From assembly GCF_900103825.1 (NCBI RefSeq), contig NZ_FNIF01000004.1, forward strand, positions 124,001 through 188,000: DNA of 64,000 nucleotides, written 5' to 3'. Positions 45,296 to 53,961 of this stretch are shown here, one piece after another; within the stretch, counting starts at the first letter, position 1; each line of letters begins with the position of its first letter. The notes under the pieces are model-generated. The model did not search any database, had not been told where the DNA came from, and saw only the letters and a list, made by a program, of their open reading frames with translations. The DNA is from Paenibacillus sp. yr247 (lineage in GTDB: Bacteria > Bacillota > Bacilli > Paenibacillales > NBRC-103111). The translations under genes and the position numbers were made by a program.

Positions 45296-46297
45296 TCAAG
45301 AGAAATAAATCGCGTTTGTGAATCCAATCATTGTGCTCACGTTACAGAAAACACCGTGCATCTCAGCGCGCAACCATTGAACATCGGTTAAATCTAGCGC
45401 TCGGCAGACTTTTGGTAAATCACGGGTCAGTTTAATCGAATCCAGTTGTCCTTTATTACTAACCAACTTCATGTCTAACGCGTGATCTGGAAGCTCCCAA
45501 TATCCGGTTCTTGCAGAGAAGTCAACACCAACTGTGATTTCGGTAAGCTGACCTGGGTTAAGCTTAACCTTATCCCCGATATCGGCCTTTTCACAACCCT
45601 CTGTACTTACACTGAGCTGCGGCAATGGTCCCATCGATACAGCTACCGCTCCGCGTTTTAGTGCGTCGAGTGCGGCCATTGCTAAGCCAGACGAAGAAAT
45701 GACCGTATCCCGAATTCCCAAGTACGTTGCCGAAATAGGCTCAGAAACGGGATCGGATACGTGCCAATCTCTTCCACTGGTGGCTGCAATCCGATGACCT
45801 CGGTTCAATAAATCTGTCCACATGGCTAGCGCGCGGCTGTTATTCCGCCTTATGGATGGAAATAAGCCGGACCATACTTCGATATAATCGATATCGTTCC
45901 AATCAGACACTTCAAACTCCCAAAAACATCCCGTACACATTGGACTGCCTACACGAAATGGATGGGCTACTCCGACAAGTCCGCCTTGGCGGTGGACACC
46001 TTCTATGCCTCGGTGGATATGGAAAGGGCTCAAATTCCGCCAATCCACATACTCAGTTAAACCAAGTGTCAGCATATGTCCGAAAAAAGTCGTCCACTCT
46101 AGACCAACGATCACCTCGACACCCGTCGCCGCAACGACCTCATCCCGATTTGACAAGCCTGTCATCGTATTGTGGTCTGTCAAAGCAACCCCGCGCAAAC
46201 CCAGTGCTTTTGCGGCCTCTGCAAGCTCCATAAGGGATTGCTTGCCATCGCTGTGAAAGGTGTGGCAATGCAGCTCAAATGGCAGCCATTGCTTCAT
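45296..46297 (-). CDS. CehA/McbA-type PHP phosphoesterase, stand-alone
   Basis: 333-residue PHP metallo-hydrolase. Metal motifs: FELHCHTFHSDGKQS, VALTDHNTM, GLEWTTFFGH, VAHPFRVGS and SGRDWHVSD, followed by a beta-rich C-terminal part ending TNAIYFS. The same order and end are found in the protein at 57435, which in addition has an N-terminal sandwich domain. Here that domain is encoded by the preceding gene, which overlaps by four bases (46294-46297). The enzyme class includes phosphodiesterases and, in CehA, an esterase. Confidence 0.85.
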   Translation of the reverse strand: MKQWLPFELHCHTFHSDGKQSLMELAEAAKALGLRGVALTDHNTMTGLSNRDEVVAATGVEVIVGLEWTTFFGHMLTLGLTEYVDWRNLSPFHIHRGIEGVHRQGGLVGVAHPFRVGSPMCTGCFWEFEVSDWNDIDYIEVWSGLFPSIRRNNSRALAMWTDLLNRGHRIAATSGRDWHVSDPVSEPISATYLGIRDTVISSSGLAMAALDALKRGAVAVSMGPLPQLSVSTEGCEKADIGDKVKLNPGQLTEITVGVDFSARTGYWELPDHALDMKLVSNKGQLDSIKLTRDLPKVCRALDLTDVQWLRAEMHGVFCNVSTMIGFTNAIYFS

Positions 46298-46755
46298 TCC
46301 CCTTTACCTCCATCCCATACGTGAAGGCGATATCGGCATTGTTCAGTAACTATGCAATGAAGATTGATCATGATTTTCAGCTGCCCTCTCGGAAAGTTCC
46401 CTGGAATTAATCCGGGGGAAGCCTCTTCTGTCGTAATCGTTACGTGTTGAACCGGATCATGTCGGTGACCGGCACCTCGAAACCCGTTTTCATCATCAAA
46501 TGAAAGTGTCATTAAATTTTGCAAAGGTAGAAAATCCCGCCAATTGTAAGAGGGTCTATGCTCTTTTAGAATAAATTGACCCAGCCCTTCCTTAATGAGC
46601 TCCTCAGCCTTCCCTTCATCCTCCAACGTTTTCGGTTCATAGGCGAATTCTGCATGCAGCTCTCTGCATTCCTGATGCAGGTGAACGGTATATGTAATAT
46701 GGCTCTTGGAACAGCTTGGTGTAACGGTTCCATCCGCTTTGAGTAGTGTTTTCAT
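46294..46755 (-). CDS. Stand-alone N-terminal domain of a CehA-like enzyme
   Basis: 153 residues, mostly beta-strand, with no catalytic motif. The segment FRGAGHRHDPVQHVTI, then ATPGLIPG-like EASPGLIPGNFPRGQ and INLHCIVTE corresponds to residues 65-120 of the fused protein at 57435 (HKVRGWSGGARSEFTI, KATPGYLPGELASGD, LHNAYKVPK). So this gene is a split version of that domain. It overlaps the PHP gene by four bases, which keeps the parts stoichiometric. ATG 46755 follows AGGAGGAA; an ATG nine codons upstream has no site. Confidence 0.7.
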   Translation of the reverse strand: MKTLLKADGTVTPSCSKSHITYTVHLHQECRELHAEFAYEPKTLEDEGKAEELIKEGLGQFILKEHRPSYNWRDFLPLQNLMTLSFDDENGFRGAGHRHDPVQHVTITTEEASPGLIPGNFPRGQLKIMINLHCIVTEQCRYRLHVWDGGKGE

Positions 46756-46809
46756 TACTTGTTCCTCCTGCCACAATTTCACTCATCGTTATCAGACTTT
46801 CTCCATTTG

Positions 46810-46843
46810 AAAAAAACACCTCTCCCGTATAAGGGAAAGGTGC
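46810..46843 (-). terminator. Intrinsic terminator between the ABC operon and the phosphoesterase operon
   Basis: CACCTTTCCC / GGGAGAGGTG hairpin followed by seven T residues on the minus strand. Confidence 0.85.
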
Positions 46844-46862
46844 TCTCTCACTAGCATAACCC

Positions 46863-47708
46863 TTAATGCGACGAAACTTTGTCGTCCTTAATCATCGTTC
46901 GGATATAGAAATATCCCATAAAAGAACATAACACGAACATAAATACGGCGGTGGCACTGGCCAACTGTGTTTCCTGATAAACCGAGAAGACTTGCCGCAT
47001 GGCAACCCCAAGAACTTGAGGTGAGTTAGGTCCAATCAGGAAAGGCGCTGTAAAACCACCGATTATGCCCATAAAGCTGAAGGTAATAGCTACAAGCATC
47101 GTGCGATAGGTAAGCGGTACAATCAGTTTGAAAAAGATTTGCATTCGCCCTGCTCCAATATCCTTCGCACTTTCAATCAAGGCGTTCGGAATTCCGGATA
47201 ACGCTGAAGCGAGCAGCATCGTTGTGAACGGAATATTAAACCATAGGTTTGCTAGAATGATTCCCTTATAATCAAAAATGATCTTAGGAATCGATTCAAC
47301 TCCGAGCGGCAGTAATAACCGAGATAACCAGCCGTGGTTCCCGTACATGTTGATGATTCCGTAGGAAGCGATAACCGAAGGTACAAACATCGGAATCATG
47401 TACATTTTCTTGATGCCGTTTACGATCCGACCAGTGCTAAAACGCATGTAAATGGCCAGCGCATAACCGATAAGAACGACCGCAATCACTGAAATAATAG
47501 TCAGCTTCAGCGTAAATAAGATGTTGGCTGACATTCCCTTATCGGTGAACAACTTGATGTAATACTGTAATGTATAATTTCCGTTATCATCTCTAAAGCT
47601 CTCGTTGATGGCCAGGATGATCGGTGCGATCACGACAAAACATAAAAGTAGGAAGGATGGGATGACAAGCGATAGCCCAAATATCCCCTGTTTCACATTT
47701 TTATTCAT
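46863..47708 (-). CDS. ABC transporter permease (PhnU/YnjC-like)
   Basis: 281-residue inner-membrane permease of the ThiP/PotB/PhnU group with six helices and the EAA loop (ALIESAKDIGAGRMQIFFKLIVPL). Its start overlaps the binding-protein gene by four bases. With the second permease at 49934 it would form the heterodimeric channel of a four-gene importer. Confidence 0.88.
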   Translation of the reverse strand: MNKNVKQGIFGLSLVIPSFLLLCFVVIAPIILAINESFRDDNGNYTLQYYIKLFTDKGMSANILFTLKLTIISVIAVVLIGYALAIYMRFSTGRIVNGIKKMYMIPMFVPSVIASYGIINMYGNHGWLSRLLLPLGVESIPKIIFDYKGIILANLWFNIPFTTMLLASALSGIPNALIESAKDIGAGRMQIFFKLIVPLTYRTMLVAITFSFMGIIGGFTAPFLIGPNSPQVLGVAMRQVFSVYQETQLASATAVFMFVLCSFMGYFYIRTMIKDDKVSSH

Positions 47709-48847
47709 TGGCCTGCAACTTCTTGCTGCCAGCGTTTTTGAACCTCTTTGCCGAGATCGCCAAGGTTGAATGTCCGATAGCCTGCAGCCACATCCTTAAA
47801 CTCATCTCTCAGCTTCGATGGCATTTCCGTCCATTTAATGCCTGGGTAGCCGTACATTTTCTGAATGATAACCGTTTGTGCATCAGGTGTAAGAACAAAG
47901 TCAAGGAACTTAGCTACAGAATCCAAGTGCTCGGATAGCTTCGGAGCCATCAGATAAGTTGGTCCGCCAGTGAAGGATGGGCTAATTTGTGTCAGCTTCG
48001 TCGTTTCCGGAAGCAGCTTTTTGCTGATTTGCTCAAGCCCTTGGTCAGACCATGCAGGAATCATATCTACATCTCCGTTTGCCATTAAATCTAATGTACC
48101 TTGGTTTTTCTTCGGGTAAACCCCTTTTTGATACATGCTTGGATGAAGCTCTTTCAGAAGTTTAAAGCCTTTGTCCCATTGGTCTTTCCATTTCGGATCC
48201 TGGCTCGTGTTCGCTTCCGGTGGAAGAAAGTTATAAATGGCCGTTTGCACAAAAGAATCACCTGATCCACCGGTAGCAGGATCATTATAAGCAAAACGAC
48301 CTGGGTTTTTACGGATCCATTCGTAAAGCTCATCAGCTGTTTTAGGAGGATTTTTCACTTTCGCGCTATTGTAAGCCAGAACAACAGCCGAAGCACGATA
48401 AGGAATCCCCTTCCCTTCCAAGTTCTTCAAGTTGTTTTCATCAACTTTACTCAAATTAGGAATTTTCGTTTTATCAAATGCAGCCCAAAGATCGCCCTTC
48501 ATGCCTTTGGTCAAGTCGCTCAAGCTGCTTTCGTAGAGGTCAATATCACCTGATTTCTGGCCAGCCTGTTTGGCAGCGGTAATACGGTCAAGGGTGGATT
48601 GGCCGCCGGATCCGGAATCGATGTAAACCATCTTCACTTTAATGTTCGGGTTGGCTTTTTCAAACATCGGTATGAGTGTTTCCCACAGCTGTTTAACGTT
48701 CAGAGAGCCTGTAAAGTAGAATTGGAACTCATCCTGCTTCTGTGTGCCGCTCGCCGGTTTACTGCCACCACTGGCGCAACCAACCAAAGATGATAACACC
48801 AAAACTGAAGCTAATGCCACACTTAAACGTTTTTTCATACTGACCAT
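47705..48847 (-). CDS. ABC transporter substrate-binding lipoprotein
   Basis: 380-residue extracellular solute-binding protein. Signal: KKRLSVALASVLVLSSLVGC with the lipobox LVGC. The mature domain resembles the YnjB/PhnS-like class II group (ANPNIKVKMVYIDSGSGGQS, DELYEWIRKNPGRFAYNDP, ATGGSGDSFVQ). Many such proteins bind phosphonates, thiamine or anions. The neighbouring phosphoesterases make a phosphorylated or phosphonate substrate attractive, but this is inferred. Confidence 0.88.
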   Translation of the reverse strand: MVSMKKRLSVALASVLVLSSLVGCASGGSKPASGTQKQDEFQFYFTGSLNVKQLWETLIPMFEKANPNIKVKMVYIDSGSGGQSTLDRITAAKQAGQKSGDIDLYESSLSDLTKGMKGDLWAAFDKTKIPNLSKVDENNLKNLEGKGIPYRASAVVLAYNSAKVKNPPKTADELYEWIRKNPGRFAYNDPATGGSGDSFVQTAIYNFLPPEANTSQDPKWKDQWDKGFKLLKELHPSMYQKGVYPKKNQGTLDLMANGDVDMIPAWSDQGLEQISKKLLPETTKLTQISPSFTGGPTYLMAPKLSEHLDSVAKFLDFVLTPDAQTVIIQKMYGYPGIKWTEMPSKLRDEFKDVAAGYRTFNLGDLGKEVQKRWQQEVAGQ

Positions 48848-48879
48848 CCCTTATTCCTCCTTGAAATATTTATTATTTC

Positions 48880-49902
48880 TTAGGCTGACTTGTAAGTCAG
48901 AACCTTGGAAAACGTGACACTTACAAGCTGACCAGCCTGCAGTTCTTTCACCGCATCTCGTGGTAAAAACGCTTTCAACATGCCGCAGTCTGTTTCCAAT
49001 GAAACCTCTGCATAATGCCCAAGTATCATCACTTGATGGATCTTGGCAGAAAGCCCCTCATCTGGTTTCACGAAGACGATGTCCTCCGGCCGAACAGCCA
49101 CCGTGACCTCGCCATCTAGATATTCTGTGTTTTCGAATTGCAGCTGCTTGACATTCACTCGATTGCCGCTTGCGTTACCTCTAATAAAGTTCATTTTGCC
49201 AATAAATTGGGCGGTAAATAAGGTGCGAGGGTTGTCGTAAATCTCTTGTGGTGATGCCATTTGTTCAATATTACCCGCATTCATGACAACAATATTATCG
49301 GAAATGGAGAGTGCTTCCTCCTGGTCATGTGTTACGAATACCATCGTGAGTCCAGTTTTTGCTTGAATATCACGCAGCTCTTCACGCATTTCGTGACGAA
49401 GCTTCGCATCAAGCGCAGAGAACGGCTCATCAAGCAGCAGCACAGCTGGTTCAAGAAGAAACGCTCTTGCTACTGCAATACGCTGCTGTTGACCGCCGGA
49501 CAACTCTCCCGGAAATTTCTTTTGGGATCCAGGCAGCCTTACAAGATCAAGCACCCGGTGGATAGCTTCTTCGATTTCCTTGTTGCTCTTTTTACGTATT
49601 TTCAAACCGAAAGCGAGGTTGTTGTAAACGTTCATATGTGGCCACAAGTTGTAGCCCTGGAACACCATGGCTGTGGGTCTTTTTTCGGGAGGCAGCTTCA
49701 ATACGCTTTTGCCTTCGATTAAGATATCTCCTGAATCTGGCTCAAGAAATCCTCCAATGCTTCTAAGGACCGTTGTTTTACCACATCCCGATGGTCCCAG
49801 CAAGGTAACTAACTCGCCCTTCTTCACGTTGAGATTAATGTCTGAGACTCCCTCGCCTGTTTTATATCTTTTAGCTAAATTTTGGATGGATAGCTGAATC
49901 AT
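48880..49902 (-). CDS. ABC transporter ATP-binding protein
   Basis: 340-residue importer ATPase of the PotA/CysA/PhnT group. Walker A LLGPSGCGKTT, signature LSGGQQQRIAVARAF, Walker B VLLLDEPFSALD, His loop FVTHDQEE, and a C-terminal TOBE-like domain from about residue 235. Two permeases and a binding protein are in the same operon. Confidence 0.95.
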   Translation of the reverse strand: MIQLSIQNLAKRYKTGEGVSDINLNVKKGELVTLLGPSGCGKTTVLRSIGGFLEPDSGDILIEGKSVLKLPPEKRPTAMVFQGYNLWPHMNVYNNLAFGLKIRKKSNKEIEEAIHRVLDLVRLPGSQKKFPGELSGGQQQRIAVARAFLLEPAVLLLDEPFSALDAKLRHEMREELRDIQAKTGLTMVFVTHDQEEALSISDNIVVMNAGNIEQMASPQEIYDNPRTLFTAQFIGKMNFIRGNASGNRVNVKQLQFENTEYLDGEVTVAVRPEDIVFVKPDEGLSAKIHQVMILGHYAEVSLETDCGMLKAFLPRDAVKELQAGQLVSVTFSKVLTYKSA

Positions 49903-49933
49903 GGGGTACTCCTTCCATGTGTGTGTATTTGTT

Positions 49934-50758
49934 TTATTTCATTTGGAAACCGCTCGACATCACGTCGGCTGACACGAATCGCTGTGCGGCAACTAGAAGG
50001 ATAATGGTCGGTAGAGTCAAAATAATGGAAAAAACGGCACCGGCTGTACTCGGGTAGTCCGAAATAATCGAATACATGACAACTGGCATCGTACGGAAGT
50101 CAGGAATACCAACAAGATAAGTACCTTGTGCTTCATCCAAAGAACTGAGAAAGGTGAAGATCGAGGCGACCGTGATACCAGGCAGCGCCATCGGGAAAGT
50201 TATACTCCAAAATACCCGAAAGGGACTTGCGCCAACATCTCTTGCCGATTCCTCCTGTGCTTTATGTACATTTCGGAAGGCTGCTGACGGAATCCAAGTC
50301 ATATACATCAAGGTGTTGACGATATGAATAAGGACAACGCCGAGAAAGGTGTTCATTAAACCAAGCTTATAAAACAAAACCGCGATTGAAACGTACAAAC
50401 CCATTTTCGGGAAAGCATGTGTCAGTAGAAATGAAAACAAGAATATGCGGCTTAAGGGGAACCGAATTCTTGCAAATGCATAAGCGGCGGGAATGCAAAG
50501 AACAATAGAGAAAGCGGTTACAACAGTGGCGATCATAAACGATAGGCTAATGGATTTAACCACTTCTTGATTCGATAGCACGAACTTCCACCAATCCAGA
50601 GACCACGATTGCGGTATTGGCGCTGGATACTGCCACTTCCCTGTAAACGCTAATATTAAGAGGTTCAATAAGGGGCCCATAAAAAATGCAGCAAAAACGA
50701 CTAGAATAATGAATTCAATCAGCTTACGTCTACCAAGTGCTTTGAAATACCATAACAT
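49934..50758 (-). CDS. ABC transporter permease (PhnV/PotC-like)
   Basis: 274 residues with six helices and the EAA loop (QEESARDVGASPFRVFWSITFPMALP). First gene of the four-gene importer operon. The start ATG is ten bases after AAGGGGAGA. Operator-like palindrome at 50828 precedes it. Confidence 0.9.
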   Translation of the reverse strand: MLWYFKALGRRKLIEFIILVVFAAFFMGPLLNLLILAFTGKWQYPAPIPQSWSLDWWKFVLSNQEVVKSISLSFMIATVVTAFSIVLCIPAAYAFARIRFPLSRIFLFSFLLTHAFPKMGLYVSIAVLFYKLGLMNTFLGVVLIHIVNTLMYMTWIPSAAFRNVHKAQEESARDVGASPFRVFWSITFPMALPGITVASIFTFLSSLDEAQGTYLVGIPDFRTMPVVMYSIISDYPSTAGAVFSIILTLPTIILLVAAQRFVSADVMSSGFQMK

Positions 50759-50827
50759 GTGATTGCGATCTCCCCTTTCAACTATATCATCTTAATCTTA
50801 AACCGTTTTAATTCAGCCTCAGCAAAA

Positions 50828-50843
50828 GGGTAAGCGGTTACCC
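50828..50843 (-). promoter_or_regulatory. LacI-type operator before the ABC importer operon
   Basis: GGGTAA-GCGG-TTACCC has two perfect six-base arms around a GC-rich centre, 70 bases before the first gene. It resembles the site at 52739 (GTTAAGCGCTTACC). The LacI regulator at 52813 is the natural candidate to bind both. Confidence 0.6.
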
Positions 50844-51032
50844 TCTCTCTATTATTATGAAGAATTACCAGCATTTTATCAACTGTTTTTTGGAAAAATT
50901 ACTCAACTATTTCTGATGGTATGGATTCCAATTAGTTAAACAAAATTTAAATTGCTTGTATACACCCAATTAAGCGGAAATAACTTGCCAAGAATGTCCT
51001 TAAGCTCGCACGGAGCAGTCATTTGTGGACCG
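50844..51032. other. Non-coding leader of the ABC operon
   Basis: A/T-rich, no gene supported. The stretch 50870-50960 probably holds the promoter. Short plus-strand frames cross it but have no ribosome binding site. Confidence 0.4.
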
Positions 51033-51379
51033 TTAAAGACAAGTCTTGTCGCTGCCCGAAACAAGCGTCAAGTGTGCGCTATCTTCGACACATTTCTCCA
51101 CGCTCATTTTGAAGAGGGTGTCGACGTACTGTCTTCACCTGTATGTTGGATCCGTACAGACCGAACCCATGCTAACGACTCGGATGGAACAACCTTCTAT
51201 GGATAGATCGCTATGCAGAAGGCCGACTAAAGTGGCCAAATTACCCGCTTCCTCCATCACGAGTAGGTGATCCGCATTTTCCTTTGCAAAAAGCGCCGCA
51301 TAAGCGGTACCCATGGACCTCTGTCCGGGCTTCCGGAAGGTACGATCAGATAAATCGATCAGTCTATCAATTCTCTCTT
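51033..51379 (-). pseudogene. C-terminal remnant of a BadF/BadG-type sugar (N-acetylglucosamine) kinase
   Basis: One minus-strand frame from 51379 reads RIDRLIDLSDRTFRKPG, GTAYAALFAKENADHLLVME, LATLVGLLHSDLSIEG and VVSMGSVCTDPTYR. After an in-frame TGA (51137-51135) it continues with QYVDTLFKMSVEKCVEDSAH and LTLVSG, stopping at 51033. The order (helical A-A-x-x-x-G-x segment, E-x-A-x-L-A-x-L, strand with GSV, then a closing helix and strand) matches the C-terminal half of BadF/BadG/BcrA/BcrD ATPases such as GlcNAc kinase. There is no N-terminal half. Confidence 0.6.
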
Positions 51380-51385
51380 ATTAAA

Positions 51386-52666
51386 CTATGATTGCTTGCT
51401 GATCGCTCTACTTTTTATTTCTGCCAAAAACTCATCCATACGCACAATATTTCCCGTCAATCGGGAATGCTCAGCCGCAAATATACTCATATGGCTGCTA
51501 ACAGCAGCGGACGTAGAAATCGGTTTCTTACCCTCAAGAACTTCCTGCAAGTGACGAACGAAATAGCTCATGATTTGGAAATCACCGCCCCCATGCCCTC
51601 CTTCAACCCCTTCAGGCCTAATGATTTCCCTGCGTCCGTTGAAGCTTATCATCTCGATTTCATTTTTCTCCAAATGACCGCGGATTTCTCCCTCCGTCCC
51701 CATGAATTTAAAGGTTCGCGTGTTATCGTTCGTCAGCCCTGTCATTGTGAAGGCAACGGTCGTTCCATTAGCGAATTCAAAATTAACGATTTGGTGATCA
51801 ACCACATCATTATCACAATGATACACACAACGTCCATAAGGGCCTTCCGTGATGGCCTTCCACCGCGCCTCCAACGTCGGTTCAAACGTAATGATATTTT
51901 GCGGAAACGTCGTCTTCTCGTTGTAGTATTGCTTGATTGCCGAATACGGACACTCGTTTTCAACCGCACATCCATCTGTACAACGGGCAGTTGCACCGAC
52001 AGGAGCGTTTTCTTTTTTAAAATAAGCCAAATCCCCGAAGCTCGAAACCCGCGTCACATCGCTATCGATTAACCAGTGCAGTAAATCCACATCGTGGCAG
52101 CATTTTGCCAGCAGCATAGGGCTTGACTGCTTCGTATTTCGCCAGTTGCCTCGAACAAAGCTGTGCGCGTAATGCCAGAAGCCGACATTCTCATTCCATT
52201 GGACGGAAACCGTACGGCCGATGGCCTTTTCTTCAAGTAATTTTTTAAGTGTTTTAAAATAAGTCGTGTAGCGCAAAACGTGGCAAATCAGCATCAGTTT
52301 ACCTGTCTGATCGGCGGCCTCCTGCAGCTTGATCACCTGATCAGGGCTTGGAGCAATCGGCTTTTCCAATAACAGATGATACTTTTTCTCGAGCGTTTTC
52401 ATGGCTGGCTCAAAGTGCAAATGATCCGGTGTGCAGATGACAACCGCATCACACAAGTTTGGCACATCCAGCATGTCTTCCCAAGAGGCGAATTGCCGCT
52501 CTAACGGGATGTCGTGCTGCTCCCCAAAAAGACGACGTTTCTCTTCATCCGGGTCAGCTACTGCTGTAAATCGAATTTCGTTAGGACGTTTTTTGGCATA
52601 AACACCATAAGAGAGTCTACCACTGTTCCCTGCTCCGATTAATGCAGCTTGAATCATCGTTTTCAT
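51386..52666 (-). CDS. Gfo/Idh/MocA family oxidoreductase
   Basis: 426-residue NAD(P)-dependent sugar or inositol oxidoreductase. Rossmann start IQAALIGAGNSGRLSYGVYA, then VVICTPDHLHFEPAMKTLEK, LLEKPIAPSP with the EKP motif, and CCHDVDLLHWLI with the catalytic Asp-His pair. There are unusual extra Cys residues between (ARCTDGCAVENECPYS). AGGAGGAA precedes the start. It follows a LacI regulator and precedes the sugar kinase remnant, so it likely acts on a sugar or cyclitol of the same pathway. Confidence 0.92.
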   Translation of the reverse strand: MKTMIQAALIGAGNSGRLSYGVYAKKRPNEIRFTAVADPDEEKRRLFGEQHDIPLERQFASWEDMLDVPNLCDAVVICTPDHLHFEPAMKTLEKKYHLLLEKPIAPSPDQVIKLQEAADQTGKLMLICHVLRYTTYFKTLKKLLEEKAIGRTVSVQWNENVGFWHYAHSFVRGNWRNTKQSSPMLLAKCCHDVDLLHWLIDSDVTRVSSFGDLAYFKKENAPVGATARCTDGCAVENECPYSAIKQYYNEKTTFPQNIITFEPTLEARWKAITEGPYGRCVYHCDNDVVDHQIVNFEFANGTTVAFTMTGLTNDNTRTFKFMGTEGEIRGHLEKNEIEMISFNGRREIIRPEGVEGGHGGGDFQIMSYFVRHLQEVLEGKKPISTSAAVSSHMSIFAAEHSRLTGNIVRMDEFLAEIKSRAISKQS

Positions 52667-52738
52667 TCCTCCTCTAGGCAGTTACAATTGCAATATCTTT
52701 ATTCACCCAGTTGATTGCGGAAATTGTCAAATATTGAA

Positions 52739-52752
52739 GTTAAGCGCTTACC
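52739..52752 (-). promoter_or_regulatory. LacI/CcpA-type operator before the oxidoreductase gene
   Basis: GGTAAGCGCTTAAC on the minus strand has the AAGCGCTT core. It lies 73 bases before the oxidoreductase start, just upstream of a TTGACA (52730-52725). Confidence 0.55.
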
Positions 52753-52812
52753 TTTTTATTAAAAAGATAGACCACTCTACCTTTTCGTTCAAATGAAGCA
52801 GGCTGAAGTGAT

Positions 52813-53823
52813 CTATATATGATGAATGGCAGCTGAGGAATTGCGCAAAACTAGTTCAGGCAGAAGCACGACTCTCTGCTTCAGCAATTTTTCTCCCTTG
52901 ATCTCTTGCACAAGCAGGTCGACCGCTTGCCGTCCGATTTCATGTATCGGTTGGCCAATTGTCGTGAGGGGAGGATCAATAAGGGTTGCCAGGATCGTAT
53001 TATCGAAGCCGACTACGGATAAATCAGCCGGAAGCTGCATCCCATGTTCTCTCGCTGCCCTTATGGCACCGATAGCCAGCAGATCGTTACAAGCGAATAC
53101 AGCTGTAGGCCGCTCTTCAAGCAGAAGCAAATTCGTCATAGCTGATTTGCCGCTTTCCACGGTAAATCCGCCGGTAATAACGAAATGTTCATCCAAATGC
53201 AAGCCTGCGTTAGCCATGGCCTGCTTACATCCACGGATCCGTTCGCGATTGCTCATGTTGTCCATATCCTCTACTAGGATCGAGATCCGCTTGTGCCCAA
53301 GCTCAACCAGATGATTGCCCGCCTGATAACCCCCGAGATAATCATCTACCATGACTGTATCCACGGCTAATGTTGGCATTTCTCCTGTAATTAAGGCAAT
53401 CGGAATATTTTGTTGAATCAATTTTTTTAAGAATTGATCATTTTGGATCCGGGTTGCGGAGATTATACCGTCAACCCTCTTTTGCGTCAGCAGAGATAAA
53501 TATTTCACTTCTTTGTCCGGATCGTTGTCCGTGCTGCAAATAAATACGCTAAAACCATATTCGTGACCCCGATCCTCAACAGATCGGGCGATTTCTGCGA
53601 AAAAAGGGTTTGCCAAGTCAGGAAGTGTGAGTCCTATGGTGTAGGTGCTTTTCCCCGTCAAAGCGGATGCTACCATGCTAGGTTGGTAGTTCAATTGCTC
53701 CATTATGCTAAATACGTGCTTTCTCGTCTTATCACTGATCCTGCCTGTCTCATTAATAACTTTGGATACGGTTGCGATGGACACCCCGGCGGCTTGGGCC
53801 ACATCGTAAATGGTCGGTTTCAT
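52813..53823 (-). CDS. LacI-family transcriptional regulator 1
   Basis: 336 residues. The N-terminal HTH reads TIYDVAQAAGVSIATVSKVI, with a hinge helix YQPSMVASALTGK and a periplasmic-binding-protein-like ligand domain. Adjacent to the Gfo/Idh/MocA gene and to the GH38 gene. The ligand is presumably the sugar of this locus. Candidate operators lie at 52739 and 50828. Confidence 0.93.
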   Translation of the reverse strand: MKPTIYDVAQAAGVSIATVSKVINETGRISDKTRKHVFSIMEQLNYQPSMVASALTGKSTYTIGLTLPDLANPFFAEIARSVEDRGHEYGFSVFICSTDNDPDKEVKYLSLLTQKRVDGIISATRIQNDQFLKKLIQQNIPIALITGEMPTLAVDTVMVDDYLGGYQAGNHLVELGHKRISILVEDMDNMSNRERIRGCKQAMANAGLHLDEHFVITGGFTVESGKSAMTNLLLLEERPTAVFACNDLLAIGAIRAAREHGMQLPADLSVVGFDNTILATLIDPPLTTIGQPIHEIGRQAVDLLVQEIKGEKLLKQRVVLLPELVLRNSSAAIHHI

Positions 53824-53961
53824 TCCATGCCCCTCTCATGATTCATTCAAGTTCCTGACTTTCCCATGTTGGATCTATCATACGATAAGAACCGCCGCTC
53901 TGTAAACTTGAGGCAAATTTGAGGCTAAATCATTCCTTATCATCTCGCTGAGCTTTCGTCC

